This document shows positions 54,765-63,342 of a stretch of 64,000 nucleotides of DNA, piece after piece (within the stretch, counting starts at the first letter, position 1; each line of letters opens with the position of its first letter). A program made the position numbers and the translations under genes. The notes beneath the pieces were generated by a model. It saw only the letters and a program-made list of their open reading frames with translations. It did not search any database and had not been told where the DNA came from. The stretch comes from Herpetosiphon geysericola (GTDB taxonomy: Bacteria > Chloroflexota > Chloroflexia > Chloroflexales > Herpetosiphonaceae), in NCBI RefSeq assembly GCF_001306135.1, contig NZ_LGKP01000004.1, forward strand, positions 124,001 through 188,000, read 5' to 3'.

Positions 54765-56948
54765 ATGAGTGATCCCCCAGTCATAGGGGCATTGAAGAGT
54801 ATGACAAACTCGGTCGAGGCTTGGTCAACTACGCCACTAGAATCAATCTTCAACCAAATTAGCCCATCAACCGAGCCAACTTCAGCGCCCTATTTTCTGC
54901 AAGCGCAACGCTTTAGCCTAAGCGAAACAGCGCTTTTTCCAGTCAGCGAACGGCCACAGGTTCCCGCCGATTTACATACCGAATTCAGGCAAGCGCTTGA
55001 CCAGTGTAGTAAGGAGCCAAGCACTCATTTAGCCCAAATGCTGAGCATCTTTCAGGATTATGCATGGGCTGTTGGCTACCAGTCAAATGCTGATGAAGCC
55101 ATTGATCCGGTTGTGTCGCTCTACGATTATGCCCGCACCAAGGCTTCTTTGGCCGCAGCAGGCAAGCAAGCGTTATTGGTCGGCGGCGATATTTCCGGCG
55201 TGCAAGATTTTATCTACACCATCGCGGCCAGTCGGGCCGCCAAAAGCCTGCGTGGGCGCTCGTTCTATTTGCAAATGCTCACCGAAGCGCTTGCTGGCTG
55301 GGTTTTGGCCCAAGCGGGTATGCCAAGCAGCAATTTGCTCTATAGCGGCGGCGGGCGTTTTTATGCAATCGTGCCAGCTGCATGCGCGGCGCACATCGCT
55401 CAATGGCGCCGCGAGCTTGGCCAATTTCTGCTCAACGTGCACGATGGCGAATTGTACGTTGCCTTGGGTGCGGCCACGATCGTCGATGCAAATCACGATT
55501 TTGGGGCCTTGTTCCGCGCAGTCAACGATCATGTGACAGCTGATAAACGCCGGCGCTTTGCAACCCTTGATTCGCAAACAATTCAAGCCAGCCTGTTTAC
55601 CCCGCGCGGCCATCGCGGCAACGAGGAAGATCGCTGCGCAACGTGTGGTTATATGGGGCCAACTCAGCTCTTTGTTACCGAGCAGGTTGATCCAGGCGAA
55701 ACGGCAGGCAAGCTTTGTCTGCTCTGCGAAAGCACGATTAAGCTTGGCTTTAGCTTGCACGATGCCCAATTCATTTGCATAAGTCGCCCAGCTTCCAAGC
55801 TTAGCACCGTCACGAGACGCGCCTCATCAAAGGATATTTTGGCGGCCTTGGGCACCCAGGTCGAGATTTGTTTCGATCAGAAGGAATTGCGCAGCTATCT
55901 CAATCGACATCCCGATCAATTAATCCATGTGCAAATCATTCGCCCATTTACTGGCGATCTGAAGCTGTTAACTGAGCTGCGTAGCCAATATCGCCAGCAT
56001 GTTTTCAGCTTTCGCCCAATCGTCAATGTTACGCCCAAAAAGAATGGCGCGGTCAAATCGTTTGATCAGCTAGCAGACGCTAGTCGTGGGATTAAGCGCT
56101 TTGGGGTGCTGCGCATGGATGTTGATGATCTTGGCGATATTTTCGGCTATAGCCTTGCCAAATCGTCGCTGGCTCGCATTTCAAGCCTCAGCGCCGCCTT
56201 CTCGCGCTTTTTCGAAGGCTGGGTTGGCGAAATCTGCCGCGACCAACAAATCGTTACGTCAATCTACCAAGCCGATCAAGCCCCAAGCGAACAAATCTAC
56301 AGTGTCTATTCTGGTGGCGATGATCTGTTTGTGGTTGGCGGCTGGGATGTGCTGCCCCACATCGCGAATCGCATTCAACACGATTTACAACGCTATACCG
56401 GCTATAACCGATTAATCCATGTTTCAGCAGGATTGAGCCTGCATACCAAGAAGTTTCCCTTATATCAAGCGGCCAAACTCGCCCACAATGCGCTTGATAA
56501 TGCCAAGGATGCCCCGCTACGCCAGGAAATCCGCAAAAATGCCTTGGAATTTCTTGATCAAACGATTGCATGGGAAGCCTATCCCGCACTCGTCGATTGG
56601 CATCAACGCTTGTGGCACCTCTATCAGGCCGAACAGGGCATGGTGCGTTCACTGTTGCAGGTGTTGATGGAACTGTATAGCCAATATCAGGAACATAGCC
56701 AAAAACACCAAAAATCAGGCAATCATCAAACGGCTTATGGTCCATGGATTTGGCGCGGTAAATATCAACTAGCACGGATTCGCGACCGCCACCCCAACGA
56801 TCAAGAACTAAAAGATTTATTAGTCGATATGGATACTTCTTTATTCTCCAACTTCGATAAGCCGCATCGCATCAGCCTGCGCACCATCGAGCAACTTGGC
56901 CTCGCCGCCCGTTGGACACAATTATTAATTCGTGAGCAAGGAGATTAA
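54765..56948 (+). CDS. cas10: Type III-A CRISPR effector Cas10/Csm1 without HD domain (727 aa)
   Basis: AAGGAGG precedes the ATG at 54765. The Palm1 domain begins LLVGGDISGVQDFIYTIAAS; zinc-ribbon cysteines CATC and CLLC lie at about residues 290-325; Palm2 carries the cyclase motif SGGDDLF (G517-D520), so cyclic oligoadenylate synthesis from ATP upon target RNA binding should be intact. The usual N-terminal HD nuclease, with its His-Asp pair, is absent: the protein starts directly at the region that follows HD in other Csm1 proteins, and no HD-coding sequence lies upstream. So ssDNA cleavage is probably lacking and immunity would rest on RNA cleavage and signalling. It heads the operon csm2-csm3-csm4-csm5-csm6-csm6-cas6. 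Confidence 0.95.
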   Translation: MSDPPVIGALKSMTNSVEAWSTTPLESIFNQISPSTEPTSAPYFLQAQRFSLSETALFPVSERPQVPADLHTEFRQALDQCSKEPSTHLAQMLSIFQDYAWAVGYQSNADEAIDPVVSLYDYARTKASLAAAGKQALLVGGDISGVQDFIYTIAASRAAKSLRGRSFYLQMLTEALAGWVLAQAGMPSSNLLYSGGGRFYAIVPAACAAHIAQWRRELGQFLLNVHDGELYVALGAATIVDANHDFGALFRAVNDHVTADKRRRFATLDSQTIQASLFTPRGHRGNEEDRCATCGYMGPTQLFVTEQVDPGETAGKLCLLCESTIKLGFSLHDAQFICISRPASKLSTVTRRASSKDILAALGTQVEICFDQKELRSYLNRHPDQLIHVQIIRPFTGDLKLLTELRSQYRQHVFSFRPIVNVTPKKNGAVKSFDQLADASRGIKRFGVLRMDVDDLGDIFGYSLAKSSLARISSLSAAFSRFFEGWVGEICRDQQIVTSIYQADQAPSEQIYSVYSGGDDLFVVGGWDVLPHIANRIQHDLQRYTGYNRLIHVSAGLSLHTKKFPLYQAAKLAHNALDNAKDAPLRQEIRKNALEFLDQTIAWEAYPALVDWHQRLWHLYQAEQGMVRSLLQVLMELYSQYQEHSQKHQKSGNHQTAYGPWIWRGKYQLARIRDRHPNDQELKDLLVDMDTSLFSNFDKPHRISLRTIEQLGLAARWTQLLIREQGD

Positions 56949-56950
56949 TT

Positions 56951-57394
56951 ATGCCTGAGATTAGCGAACAAGACCGCGAAGCAATTATTAATAGCGATGA
57001 TATTGAATTATTAGTCAAAGCTGCCGAAAAAATTGGCAAAAAGCTAGCAGAAGTTAATAAGCTTACTGCAAGTCAGATTCGCGGCATTTTTGGCACAGTC
57101 CGCCGAATCGAGATGGATTGGGTCATGCCTAGTTTGCAGCAGCAACGCACCGAAACTGTACGGCGGGCCCAACGTGAATTTGCCTTGCTCCAGCCACGCT
57201 TGGCCTACCAAGCCAAACGCGAGCGCGGTGGCGCAGTTCAAGCCCTCAGCGACGAATTAACTCCAGCAATTAAGTTGGTGATGAAAGCTAAAAACCTTGG
57301 AGCTGAGATTTACTACCAACGCTTCCGTAACTTTGTCGATTTCTTCGAAGCAATCTTGGCCTATCATCGCGCATTTGGCGGCAAAAATAATTAA
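56951..57394 (+). CDS. csm2: Csm2, small subunit of the type III-A effector (147 aa)
   Basis: The family core is clear: KLTASQIRGIFGTVRRIEMD, then FALLQPRLAYQAKRERGGAV and the end RFRNFVDFFEAILAYHRAFG. Csm2 lines the inside of the crRNA/target duplex along the Csm3 filament. The ATG lies two bases after the cas10 stop, with AAGGAG inside the end of cas10. All-alpha and soluble, normal length. Confidence 0.95.
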   Translation: MPEISEQDREAIINSDDIELLVKAAEKIGKKLAEVNKLTASQIRGIFGTVRRIEMDWVMPSLQQQRTETVRRAQREFALLQPRLAYQAKRERGGAVQALSDELTPAIKLVMKAKNLGAEIYYQRFRNFVDFFEAILAYHRAFGGKNN

Positions 57395-57441
57395 TTCCAT
57401 TAATAAGTAATTAACTCTCTTGATAAGTGAGGATACAATCT

Positions 57442-58209
57442 ATGTCAGATAAAACAAATCCACTCAAAATTGTTGGCCGCATTTTCGTCAATTTTGAAAT
57501 TCATGCCTTAACTGGCTTACATATCGGCGGCGCAGCAGGCACGTTGGCCATTGGTAACGTCGATAATCCAGTCATTCGCAATCCCTTGACCAAAGAACCT
57601 TATGTGCCAGGTTCATCGTTACGCGGCAAAATGCGCTCACAGTTAGAAAAGGCTTGCGGTTTGATCCAGAACTTCCCAATTGGTAAAGGGGTTTCTATTC
57701 ATTCAGCGACAACAAAAGAAGAGTATAAAGCAAGCCCTCTTTTGCATATTTTTGGTATTTCTGCCTCAGAATTTGCGACTGCCCCAACTCGCCTAATTGT
57801 GCGCGATGCAGCTTTGAATAAGAAATCTCGCGAGGATCTCGATAATGCCCGCACCGATTTGCCCTATACCGAAGTTAAATGGGAAGCAGCCATCGATCGC
57901 GTAACCTCAGCGGCCACTCCACGCCAGCAAGAGCGGGTTCCGGCTGGGGCAATTTTCGACGGTGCACTGACCTTCACGCTCTACAACGATCAAGATACCA
58001 AGCTCTTCAACACCGTCATTCGCGGGCTTGAGTTGGTTGAAGAAGATTATTTGGGCGGCCAAGGTGCGCGTGGCAGCGGCCAAGTTGCCTTCAAAAATAT
58101 CGAGATCAGCTTCAATCACCACGAACAAGCAGTGCTAAGCAAACACAAGCTTGAATCGTTGGCCGAGCTGCGGGCGTTATGGGCGGCTCAAGGCTATGCT
58201 GATAAATAA
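57442..58209 (+). CDS. csm3: Csm3, backbone subunit and target-RNA nuclease (255 aa)
   Basis: The Cas7-family RAMP starts LTGLHIGGAAG, then NVDNPVIRNP (D41 corresponds to the catalytic Asp of Csm3), and YVPGSSLRGKMRSQLEKACG. The C-terminal glycine-rich loop is DYLGGQGARGSGQVAFK. Several copies form the filament that binds crRNA and cuts target RNA at 6-nt intervals. The start at ATG 57442 has GAGGA upstream, 47 bases after csm2. Catalytic residue retained, so RNA slicing is expected. Confidence 0.96.
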   Translation: MSDKTNPLKIVGRIFVNFEIHALTGLHIGGAAGTLAIGNVDNPVIRNPLTKEPYVPGSSLRGKMRSQLEKACGLIQNFPIGKGVSIHSATTKEEYKASPLLHIFGISASEFATAPTRLIVRDAALNKKSREDLDNARTDLPYTEVKWEAAIDRVTSAATPRQQERVPAGAIFDGALTFTLYNDQDTKLFNTVIRGLELVEEDYLGGQGARGSGQVAFKNIEISFNHHEQAVLSKHKLESLAELRALWAAQGYADK

Positions 58210-58221
58210 GAGGAGCGCAGC

Positions 58222-59247
58222 ATGGAATTTAATCTAATTCGGCTTCAGCCCCAAGGCGCATTTCACTTTGGCATGCAAGGCATCGACATGGAAATTGTCA
58301 GCGAAACCTGCCCCTCGGATACGCTGTATGCAGCGCTGTTTTGGCAGGCTTTGCAACAAAACCATCGCTGGGCTGAGGCTCCCGAAAATCCACCATTCAC
58401 GATCTCATCGTGCTTTCCATATGTTGATGGCATTCAACTCTTGCCAGTGCCGATGCTGCCGCCAAAACTCAACGATGAACAAAAGCCAGGTGAGCGTAAA
58501 CAATTCAAAAAAGTGCGCTTTATTTCCAGCGAGATTTTCATTAATCTGCTGGCAGGAAACCACTCGTTACGCGATTATTTTCAGCCAGCTAATGGCGTGA
58601 GCTTACAACATGGCAGCGTGTTGGTTAGCACAACTGAATTTAATGCCAGCCAACGTGATGCAGAAAAGCCACTTTGGAAAATCGATTCGATTCCGCATGT
58701 GGCGGTTGATCGTTGGAGCAACGCCACGACCTATTATGAAACTGGCCAAGTGCGTTTTGCCCCAGGCTGTGGCTTGGCCATTTTGGCGCTTGGCGATATG
58801 CAGCAACTGATGCAGCTCTTGGGGCAAGTTGGCATCGATGGGCTTGGCGGGCGGCGCAGCAAAGGCGTTGGTCAATTTGAGCCAGCATTACAAACCGAGA
58901 CCCTCAATTTGCCAGCAGCTACCAGCGATTCGGTGATTGTGCTTTCGCGCTATTTGCCAAGTGCTGCCGAGCTTGCAGCAGGCGTTTTGGCCGAGCCAGC
59001 AGCCTATAGCCTAGAGGATGTGACTGGCTGGATGTATTCGCCAGCAGTCAAAGCCCAGCGCCGCAAAGCAATTTGGATGATTGGGGTTGGCTCGCGCTTG
59101 AATCGCGCAGGGCTAGCGCATTCGATTGTTGGCACAAGCGTCGATGTAGCCCCAACCTACGACAATCCAAGCGCTGGGGTCAAGCATCGAGTTTGGCGGC
59201 ATGGGCTAGCGCTCACGGTTGGCTGTAGCCCAGGAGACGAGCAATGA
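58222..59247 (+). CDS. csm4: Csm4, Cas5-like subunit (341 aa)
   Basis: The start LIRLQPQGAFHFG, with SDTLYAALFWQAL, is the Csm4/Cas5-group signature. The glycine-rich loop GIDGLGGRRSKGVGQFE and the C-terminal HRVWRHGLALTVG also match. It caps the 5' tag end of the crRNA and contacts Cas10. AGAGGAGCG precedes the ATG 12 bases after csm3. It overlaps csm5 by four bases. Confidence 0.94.
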   Translation: MEFNLIRLQPQGAFHFGMQGIDMEIVSETCPSDTLYAALFWQALQQNHRWAEAPENPPFTISSCFPYVDGIQLLPVPMLPPKLNDEQKPGERKQFKKVRFISSEIFINLLAGNHSLRDYFQPANGVSLQHGSVLVSTTEFNASQRDAEKPLWKIDSIPHVAVDRWSNATTYYETGQVRFAPGCGLAILALGDMQQLMQLLGQVGIDGLGGRRSKGVGQFEPALQTETLNLPAATSDSVIVLSRYLPSAAELAAGVLAEPAAYSLEDVTGWMYSPAVKAQRRKAIWMIGVGSRLNRAGLAHSIVGTSVDVAPTYDNPSAGVKHRVWRHGLALTVGCSPGDEQ

Positions 59248-60329
59248 GTGTCCATTCACTAACCATTGAAACCCTCTCGCCAGTGCATATCGGCGCTGGA
59301 GGGCCAGATTTACGGCGCAATATCGATTTCGCAATCTTCGGCAAAACGCTGTATATGCTTAACATCGATGCGGTACTCGAAGCGATTTTGCCCGAAAATC
59401 CCAACGATCGCTACTACCAACAAATCTTGAGTACTCCCGACGTAGGCAGCTTTTTATCAGAAGAATTACTTAGGAATAACCCTAAACTCTATCATTATCA
59501 AACAAGTGAGTTCAAACCAAAAGCTGATATTCTGCGTCCCGTAATCAAACATTGGACTCATTCACCCTATATTCCAGGTAGCAGCCTCAAGGGTGCATTA
59601 CGCACTGCTTGGGTTCGTCAACAATATCAACAACATAACCTCAATTTAGATGTACGCCAATTAGAAGGTAAGTATGCAGCATTTAGAAAGCAAGAAGCCC
59701 GCTTGCTTAGCCCAAAAGCACCACGCCCAGCCCTAGTTCCCAACTATGATCTCTTTCGGGCAATCCAAATCAGCGATAGCCAACCATCTCCCGATAATTC
59801 ACTCACACTTTACAATTCGTTGGTATTTCCTGCCTCTAATAAAGGGATTCCAATTGTATTAGAAGCAATTAAACCGCGTATTACCTTGCAAGCACGGATT
59901 AAATTTGATGACTATATCTTAAAAACCCAAGCCAAGCATTTTGGGGTGCACGAGCAAGGATTTAATTCCGAAGCATTAAAACAAGCTTGGCGCACGCAAG
60001 GAATCGCCCGCATTCAACAAGAATTGACCTTCTGGACCAATCGTCGCGAAGGCGAGCATGTTCAGCAATTCTTTAGCCAGCTTGAACAACAGGCTAACGC
60101 TGCCCCTGACAATTGCTTTTTCATCGATATTGGCTGGGGCACAGGCTGGAAGAGCAAAACGCTTGGCGACGTAATCAAAACACCGCAACTATCTCAACTC
60201 ATTCATCAGTATGAGCTTAGTCGTAAACACAATGTAGGAGATAGATTTCCCAAGACACGGCGAGCTGTTTGTGATTTAAATGATCACTTAAAAAGACCAT
60301 TCGGCTGGATCAAAGTGACGCTAAATTAG
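59244..60329 (+). CDS. csm5: Csm5, Cas7-like end subunit (361 aa)
   Basis: The start LTIETLSPVHIGAGG and the motif SPYIPGSSLKGALRTAW are diagnostic for Csm5. A C-terminal region rich in aromatic residues follows. Csm5 sits at the 3' end of crRNA and helps recruit trimming nucleases. ATGA overlap with csm4 indicates translational coupling. After it, a 179-base gap containing a dispersed repeat copy (60371-60435) separates the core effector genes from csm6. Confidence 0.94.
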   Translation: MSVHSLTIETLSPVHIGAGGPDLRRNIDFAIFGKTLYMLNIDAVLEAILPENPNDRYYQQILSTPDVGSFLSEELLRNNPKLYHYQTSEFKPKADILRPVIKHWTHSPYIPGSSLKGALRTAWVRQQYQQHNLNLDVRQLEGKYAAFRKQEARLLSPKAPRPALVPNYDLFRAIQISDSQPSPDNSLTLYNSLVFPASNKGIPIVLEAIKPRITLQARIKFDDYILKTQAKHFGVHEQGFNSEALKQAWRTQGIARIQQELTFWTNRREGEHVQQFFSQLEQQANAAPDNCFFIDIGWGTGWKSKTLGDVIKTPQLSQLIHQYELSRKHNVGDRFPKTRRAVCDLNDHLKRPFGWIKVTLN

Positions 60330-60370
60330 GGGTCGCTCATCCCATACCAACAATCCACAACCTGAATTAT

Positions 60371-60435
60371 GCGGGAGTGCAGGGGGATGAAAACTCCCTG
60401 CATCTCCCGCCTTGAGGCGAGACGGAAGGGTGGAG
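60371..60435. repeat. Dispersed intergenic repeat, copy D, inside the Csm operon
   Basis: The copy has GCAGGGGGATG and CTCCCTGC arms and the CCCGCC...GGCGAGACGGAAGGGTGG block, inverted relative to copy A. Its two stem-loops lie between csm5 and csm6 and could attenuate transcription into the csm6-cas6 half of the operon. Confidence 0.75.
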
Positions 60436-60508
60436 ATCGAAAGACCACCTGGTAAGAATTAAGAATCAGGGATTAGAACCGCGTTTGAGTTTGAATCAGG
60501 AGCAGCAA

Positions 60509-61951
60509 ATGCGACGAATTGCTTTATGTAATGTTGGCAATAGCGATGTAGCAGTGAACGGTGTAATCATCCGCCCACCCCGTCCAGCAGGCGAACAGCA
60601 TTGGCAAACCTATAGCGAGCATGCGTTCAGTGCACCAATTATTGATGCCTATGCTCGCTATTTTGAACAACGGCAAATTGTGCTTGATTGTGTGATTTTA
60701 TTTGATACCGATCAGGCAGAAAATCCCACCACGAGCATCACCGATCGCTATGGCGTTAGTTTGCGGGATAAAGATACTTGCTGGTTTGGTAAAATTCTAG
60801 AGCGCTATCTTCAAGAGCGTTGGAGCCATGTGATTCGTTCAGTTGAACGGCGCACAATTCATAATGTCAATCCAAGTTTATACGATGATGCGATGCACGC
60901 ATTTGGTCAACAATTGAGCGCCATTAATCATCAAGCAGATACCTATTATTATGTACTGGCTGCTGGGGGCACGCAAGCTTTCAATAATGCGTTGCAATTT
61001 AAGGCAATTGCTCGTTTTCGCGAAAATTGTTATGTCTTGTATAAATCCGAGCATGATTCTGCTCCCTACTCATTAAATATTCCAAAGCAATTGCTTGATT
61101 CATTTAATATTTCAACCGCAATTCAACTTATTCGCCAGCATAATTTTCTAGGGGCAATTACCCTGCTCGAAGGCTCGGTTGATAAAAATATTATTGAAAT
61201 TTTGTGGTATGCCAAATATCGCGAAGATTTTAATTTTGATTTAGCTGCGCAAATTATAGAGCGAATTCAATTCCATGTTGATGGAATATTACGCGATTTA
61301 ATTCGTTCGATTCAGCATAACGCCTATCAGATTAATCAGACTGATCTAAAATTCCTCTTGGTTGAGCTTTATTATAATGCCCAGATTGCTTATGATAACG
61401 GACGCTATGCCGATTTTCTTGGACGTGTGTTTCGCTTTCAAGAGACAGTTTTGCGTTATGTCGTCGAAACTAGCTTTAACATCTCAACTGATTATAGTAA
61501 AGCCAAGAAAGCAGCAAGTAGCACCCAATTTACCAAATTACTAGCCGATGATCCGGCATTATTTGAGCATCTTGAGCAAGCGACAATTGATGGCAATAAG
61601 CTTGATTATAGCCATTTTTCAGTGCCAGTCTTGGTTGCAATGCTCAATTTTCTTACCAAGCAGCAAGCACAAACGTATATTTCGCAACGACAAGCAGGAA
61701 TCTATATCGGTTTGCGTGAGCAGATTAATAAATTGAGCAATCTCTCTGAAATGCGCAATCAAAGTGTTATTGCTCACGGCTTTGAAGGTGTTTCCAAAGA
61801 GCAAATTCTTGAAAAACTTAAGCTTAACCAAGACCAAACCCCATTAGATCTGCTGCGCACAATTTTAGCCAAAATTGAGATTTCTGTTCCTCCATCACCA
61901 TTTCAGCAGATTCAAGCCGTATTAATTGAAAAACTCTATAGCTTAATCTAG
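60509..61951 (+). CDS. csm6: Csm6-like CARF-HEPN ribonuclease, first copy (480 aa)
   Basis: The N-terminal CARF domain starts IALCNVGNSDV and has the ligand-site motif LAAGGTQAFNNAL (residues ~150-162), which binds cyclic oligoadenylate. A helical middle leads to a C-terminal HEPN domain with EMRNQSVIAHGFEG, in which R416 and H423 give an Rx6H active site. On activation by the Cas10 signal it should cut RNA non-specifically. The ATG at 60509 has AGGAG upstream; the longer TTG frame is less likely. It is followed after six bases by a second Csm6 of similar layout. Confidence 0.9.
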   Translation: MRRIALCNVGNSDVAVNGVIIRPPRPAGEQHWQTYSEHAFSAPIIDAYARYFEQRQIVLDCVILFDTDQAENPTTSITDRYGVSLRDKDTCWFGKILERYLQERWSHVIRSVERRTIHNVNPSLYDDAMHAFGQQLSAINHQADTYYYVLAAGGTQAFNNALQFKAIARFRENCYVLYKSEHDSAPYSLNIPKQLLDSFNISTAIQLIRQHNFLGAITLLEGSVDKNIIEILWYAKYREDFNFDLAAQIIERIQFHVDGILRDLIRSIQHNAYQINQTDLKFLLVELYYNAQIAYDNGRYADFLGRVFRFQETVLRYVVETSFNISTDYSKAKKAASSTQFTKLLADDPALFEHLEQATIDGNKLDYSHFSVPVLVAMLNFLTKQQAQTYISQRQAGIYIGLREQINKLSNLSEMRNQSVIAHGFEGVSKEQILEKLKLNQDQTPLDLLRTILAKIEISVPPSPFQQIQAVLIEKLYSLI

Positions 61952-61957
61952 GAGCAA

Positions 61958-63319
61958 ATGATGAGTCGATTATTAATTTGCAATATTGGCAATCGTGATA
62001 TTAAGGTGCCAGCAGGAACGTTTCCCGCTGATATAGACGATAATCATCGAGCAAAAATTAGCTATCTGCGTGAATATAAAGCCAAAATCAAAGATTCAAT
62101 TCAAATAACGATGATTACAAAAATTATCGATTATCTTGAGCATGATTCGCTAGATTATATTTTATTATTTGGCACCCAACAAGCGAATTCAGCCTATCAA
62201 CATACTGATACTTTGGCTGACGCAGAGCTGATCGGTGAATTATTGGTTGAACGCTGGAATTTTCGGCCTGAACAAATTTTAGTCCATGCGCTTTCGGCCA
62301 ACCCAACCCACCAAAACGAGCTAATTCGCTTTTACGAACCAGTGCTGGCAGCCTACGACCAGCAACTTCAGCCAAGCCAGGTTATCTTGGAGGTAACTGG
62401 TGGCACGCCAGCAATGTCAACTGCTTTACAATTAACGGGCACTGAAATTTTTCAAGAGCGCGCCTTGCCCGTCTATATCGCCCCCGATAGTGCGCTGCCG
62501 CAACCAATCTCGATTGGGCGGCGCATTTTGGGTGGCCCTTTGCGTAAAGTGATTCAGGCCAATTTAGCGACCTTTCAATATCATGCTGCGCTCGATAGTT
62601 GGCGCTTGTACCGGCCTTATTTCACCGATCTACAGAGCGAAAGTCGCGCCAAAGTTATTGAGGGCATGCTGGCCCATGCCGCCGCGCGGGTCAATCTCGA
62701 TGTGCCGCAGGCGCTTTTAGCAATTCGCGGCTTGGTTGGCTTGGCCGATGGAGTGCACGATGCGAAAATTCATCGCTTGTACAATGCGCTCACGCCGCTA
62801 TCGCATGAAAATGCGTTGGCTGAAGTGTTAGCATTGGCAGAAATTCGCCTGAAAACCAATAGTTATGCCGATTTTCTGACTCAATTGGTACGTTATATTG
62901 AAAATAGTTTGCGTTTGGTTTGTTTGCGCTTAAACATTCCATTTATTAATCGACAAGGCCACGCTGATCCGCATGGAGCCAAAGTTGATGCAGCTTGGCT
63001 GCGCCAACAGCGAATTGAGAAGATTAGCGTTGGTCAGGCAGGCTTACAAAAATTATTGAGTAGTTATGCACCACAGGATGCAAACGTGCAGCTTGTGCTC
63101 AAATTAGCCAAAACATGTCAACCCTTGATTGAATTACGCAACGAAATTACCCATAGCTTGGGTGGCGTTTCGCAAGCCCAAATCGAACAAGCCTATGGCG
63201 CGACTGTAAGCACGATCTTGAACAATATTCAGCAAAGCTACCAACAATTAACACAACGTTCGTTAGAGCAAAATCCCTATGATGTCATTAATCAATGGGT
63301 TATTGAGCTATTAGATTAA
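61958..63319 (+). CDS. csm6: Csm6-like CARF-HEPN ribonuclease, second copy (453 aa)
   Basis: The CARF domain starts LLICNIGNRDI and has EVTGGTPAMSTAL (145-157), the cyclic oligoadenylate site. The HEPN active site is ELRNEITHSLGG with R394 and H399 (Rx4H, against Rx6H in the first copy). Apart from motifs and order, the two proteins are strongly diverged, so they may respond to different ring sizes of cyclic oligoadenylate or form a heteromer. AGGAGC precedes a double ATG at 61958/61961. Six bases separate it from the first copy, 23 from cas6. Confidence 0.9.
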   Translation: MMSRLLICNIGNRDIKVPAGTFPADIDDNHRAKISYLREYKAKIKDSIQITMITKIIDYLEHDSLDYILLFGTQQANSAYQHTDTLADAELIGELLVERWNFRPEQILVHALSANPTHQNELIRFYEPVLAAYDQQLQPSQVILEVTGGTPAMSTALQLTGTEIFQERALPVYIAPDSALPQPISIGRRILGGPLRKVIQANLATFQYHAALDSWRLYRPYFTDLQSESRAKVIEGMLAHAAARVNLDVPQALLAIRGLVGLADGVHDAKIHRLYNALTPLSHENALAEVLALAEIRLKTNSYADFLTQLVRYIENSLRLVCLRLNIPFINRQGHADPHGAKVDAAWLRQQRIEKISVGQAGLQKLLSSYAPQDANVQLVLKLAKTCQPLIELRNEITHSLGGVSQAQIEQAYGATVSTILNNIQQSYQQLTQRSLEQNPYDVINQWVIELLD

Positions 63320-63342
63320 TTTTGAGCATAAGGAATACCACG

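Noticed and set aside
60485-60508. Earlier TTG start for the first csm6.
   Set aside because: The ATG at 60509 has an AGGAG at good spacing and begins exactly at the first CARF strand.
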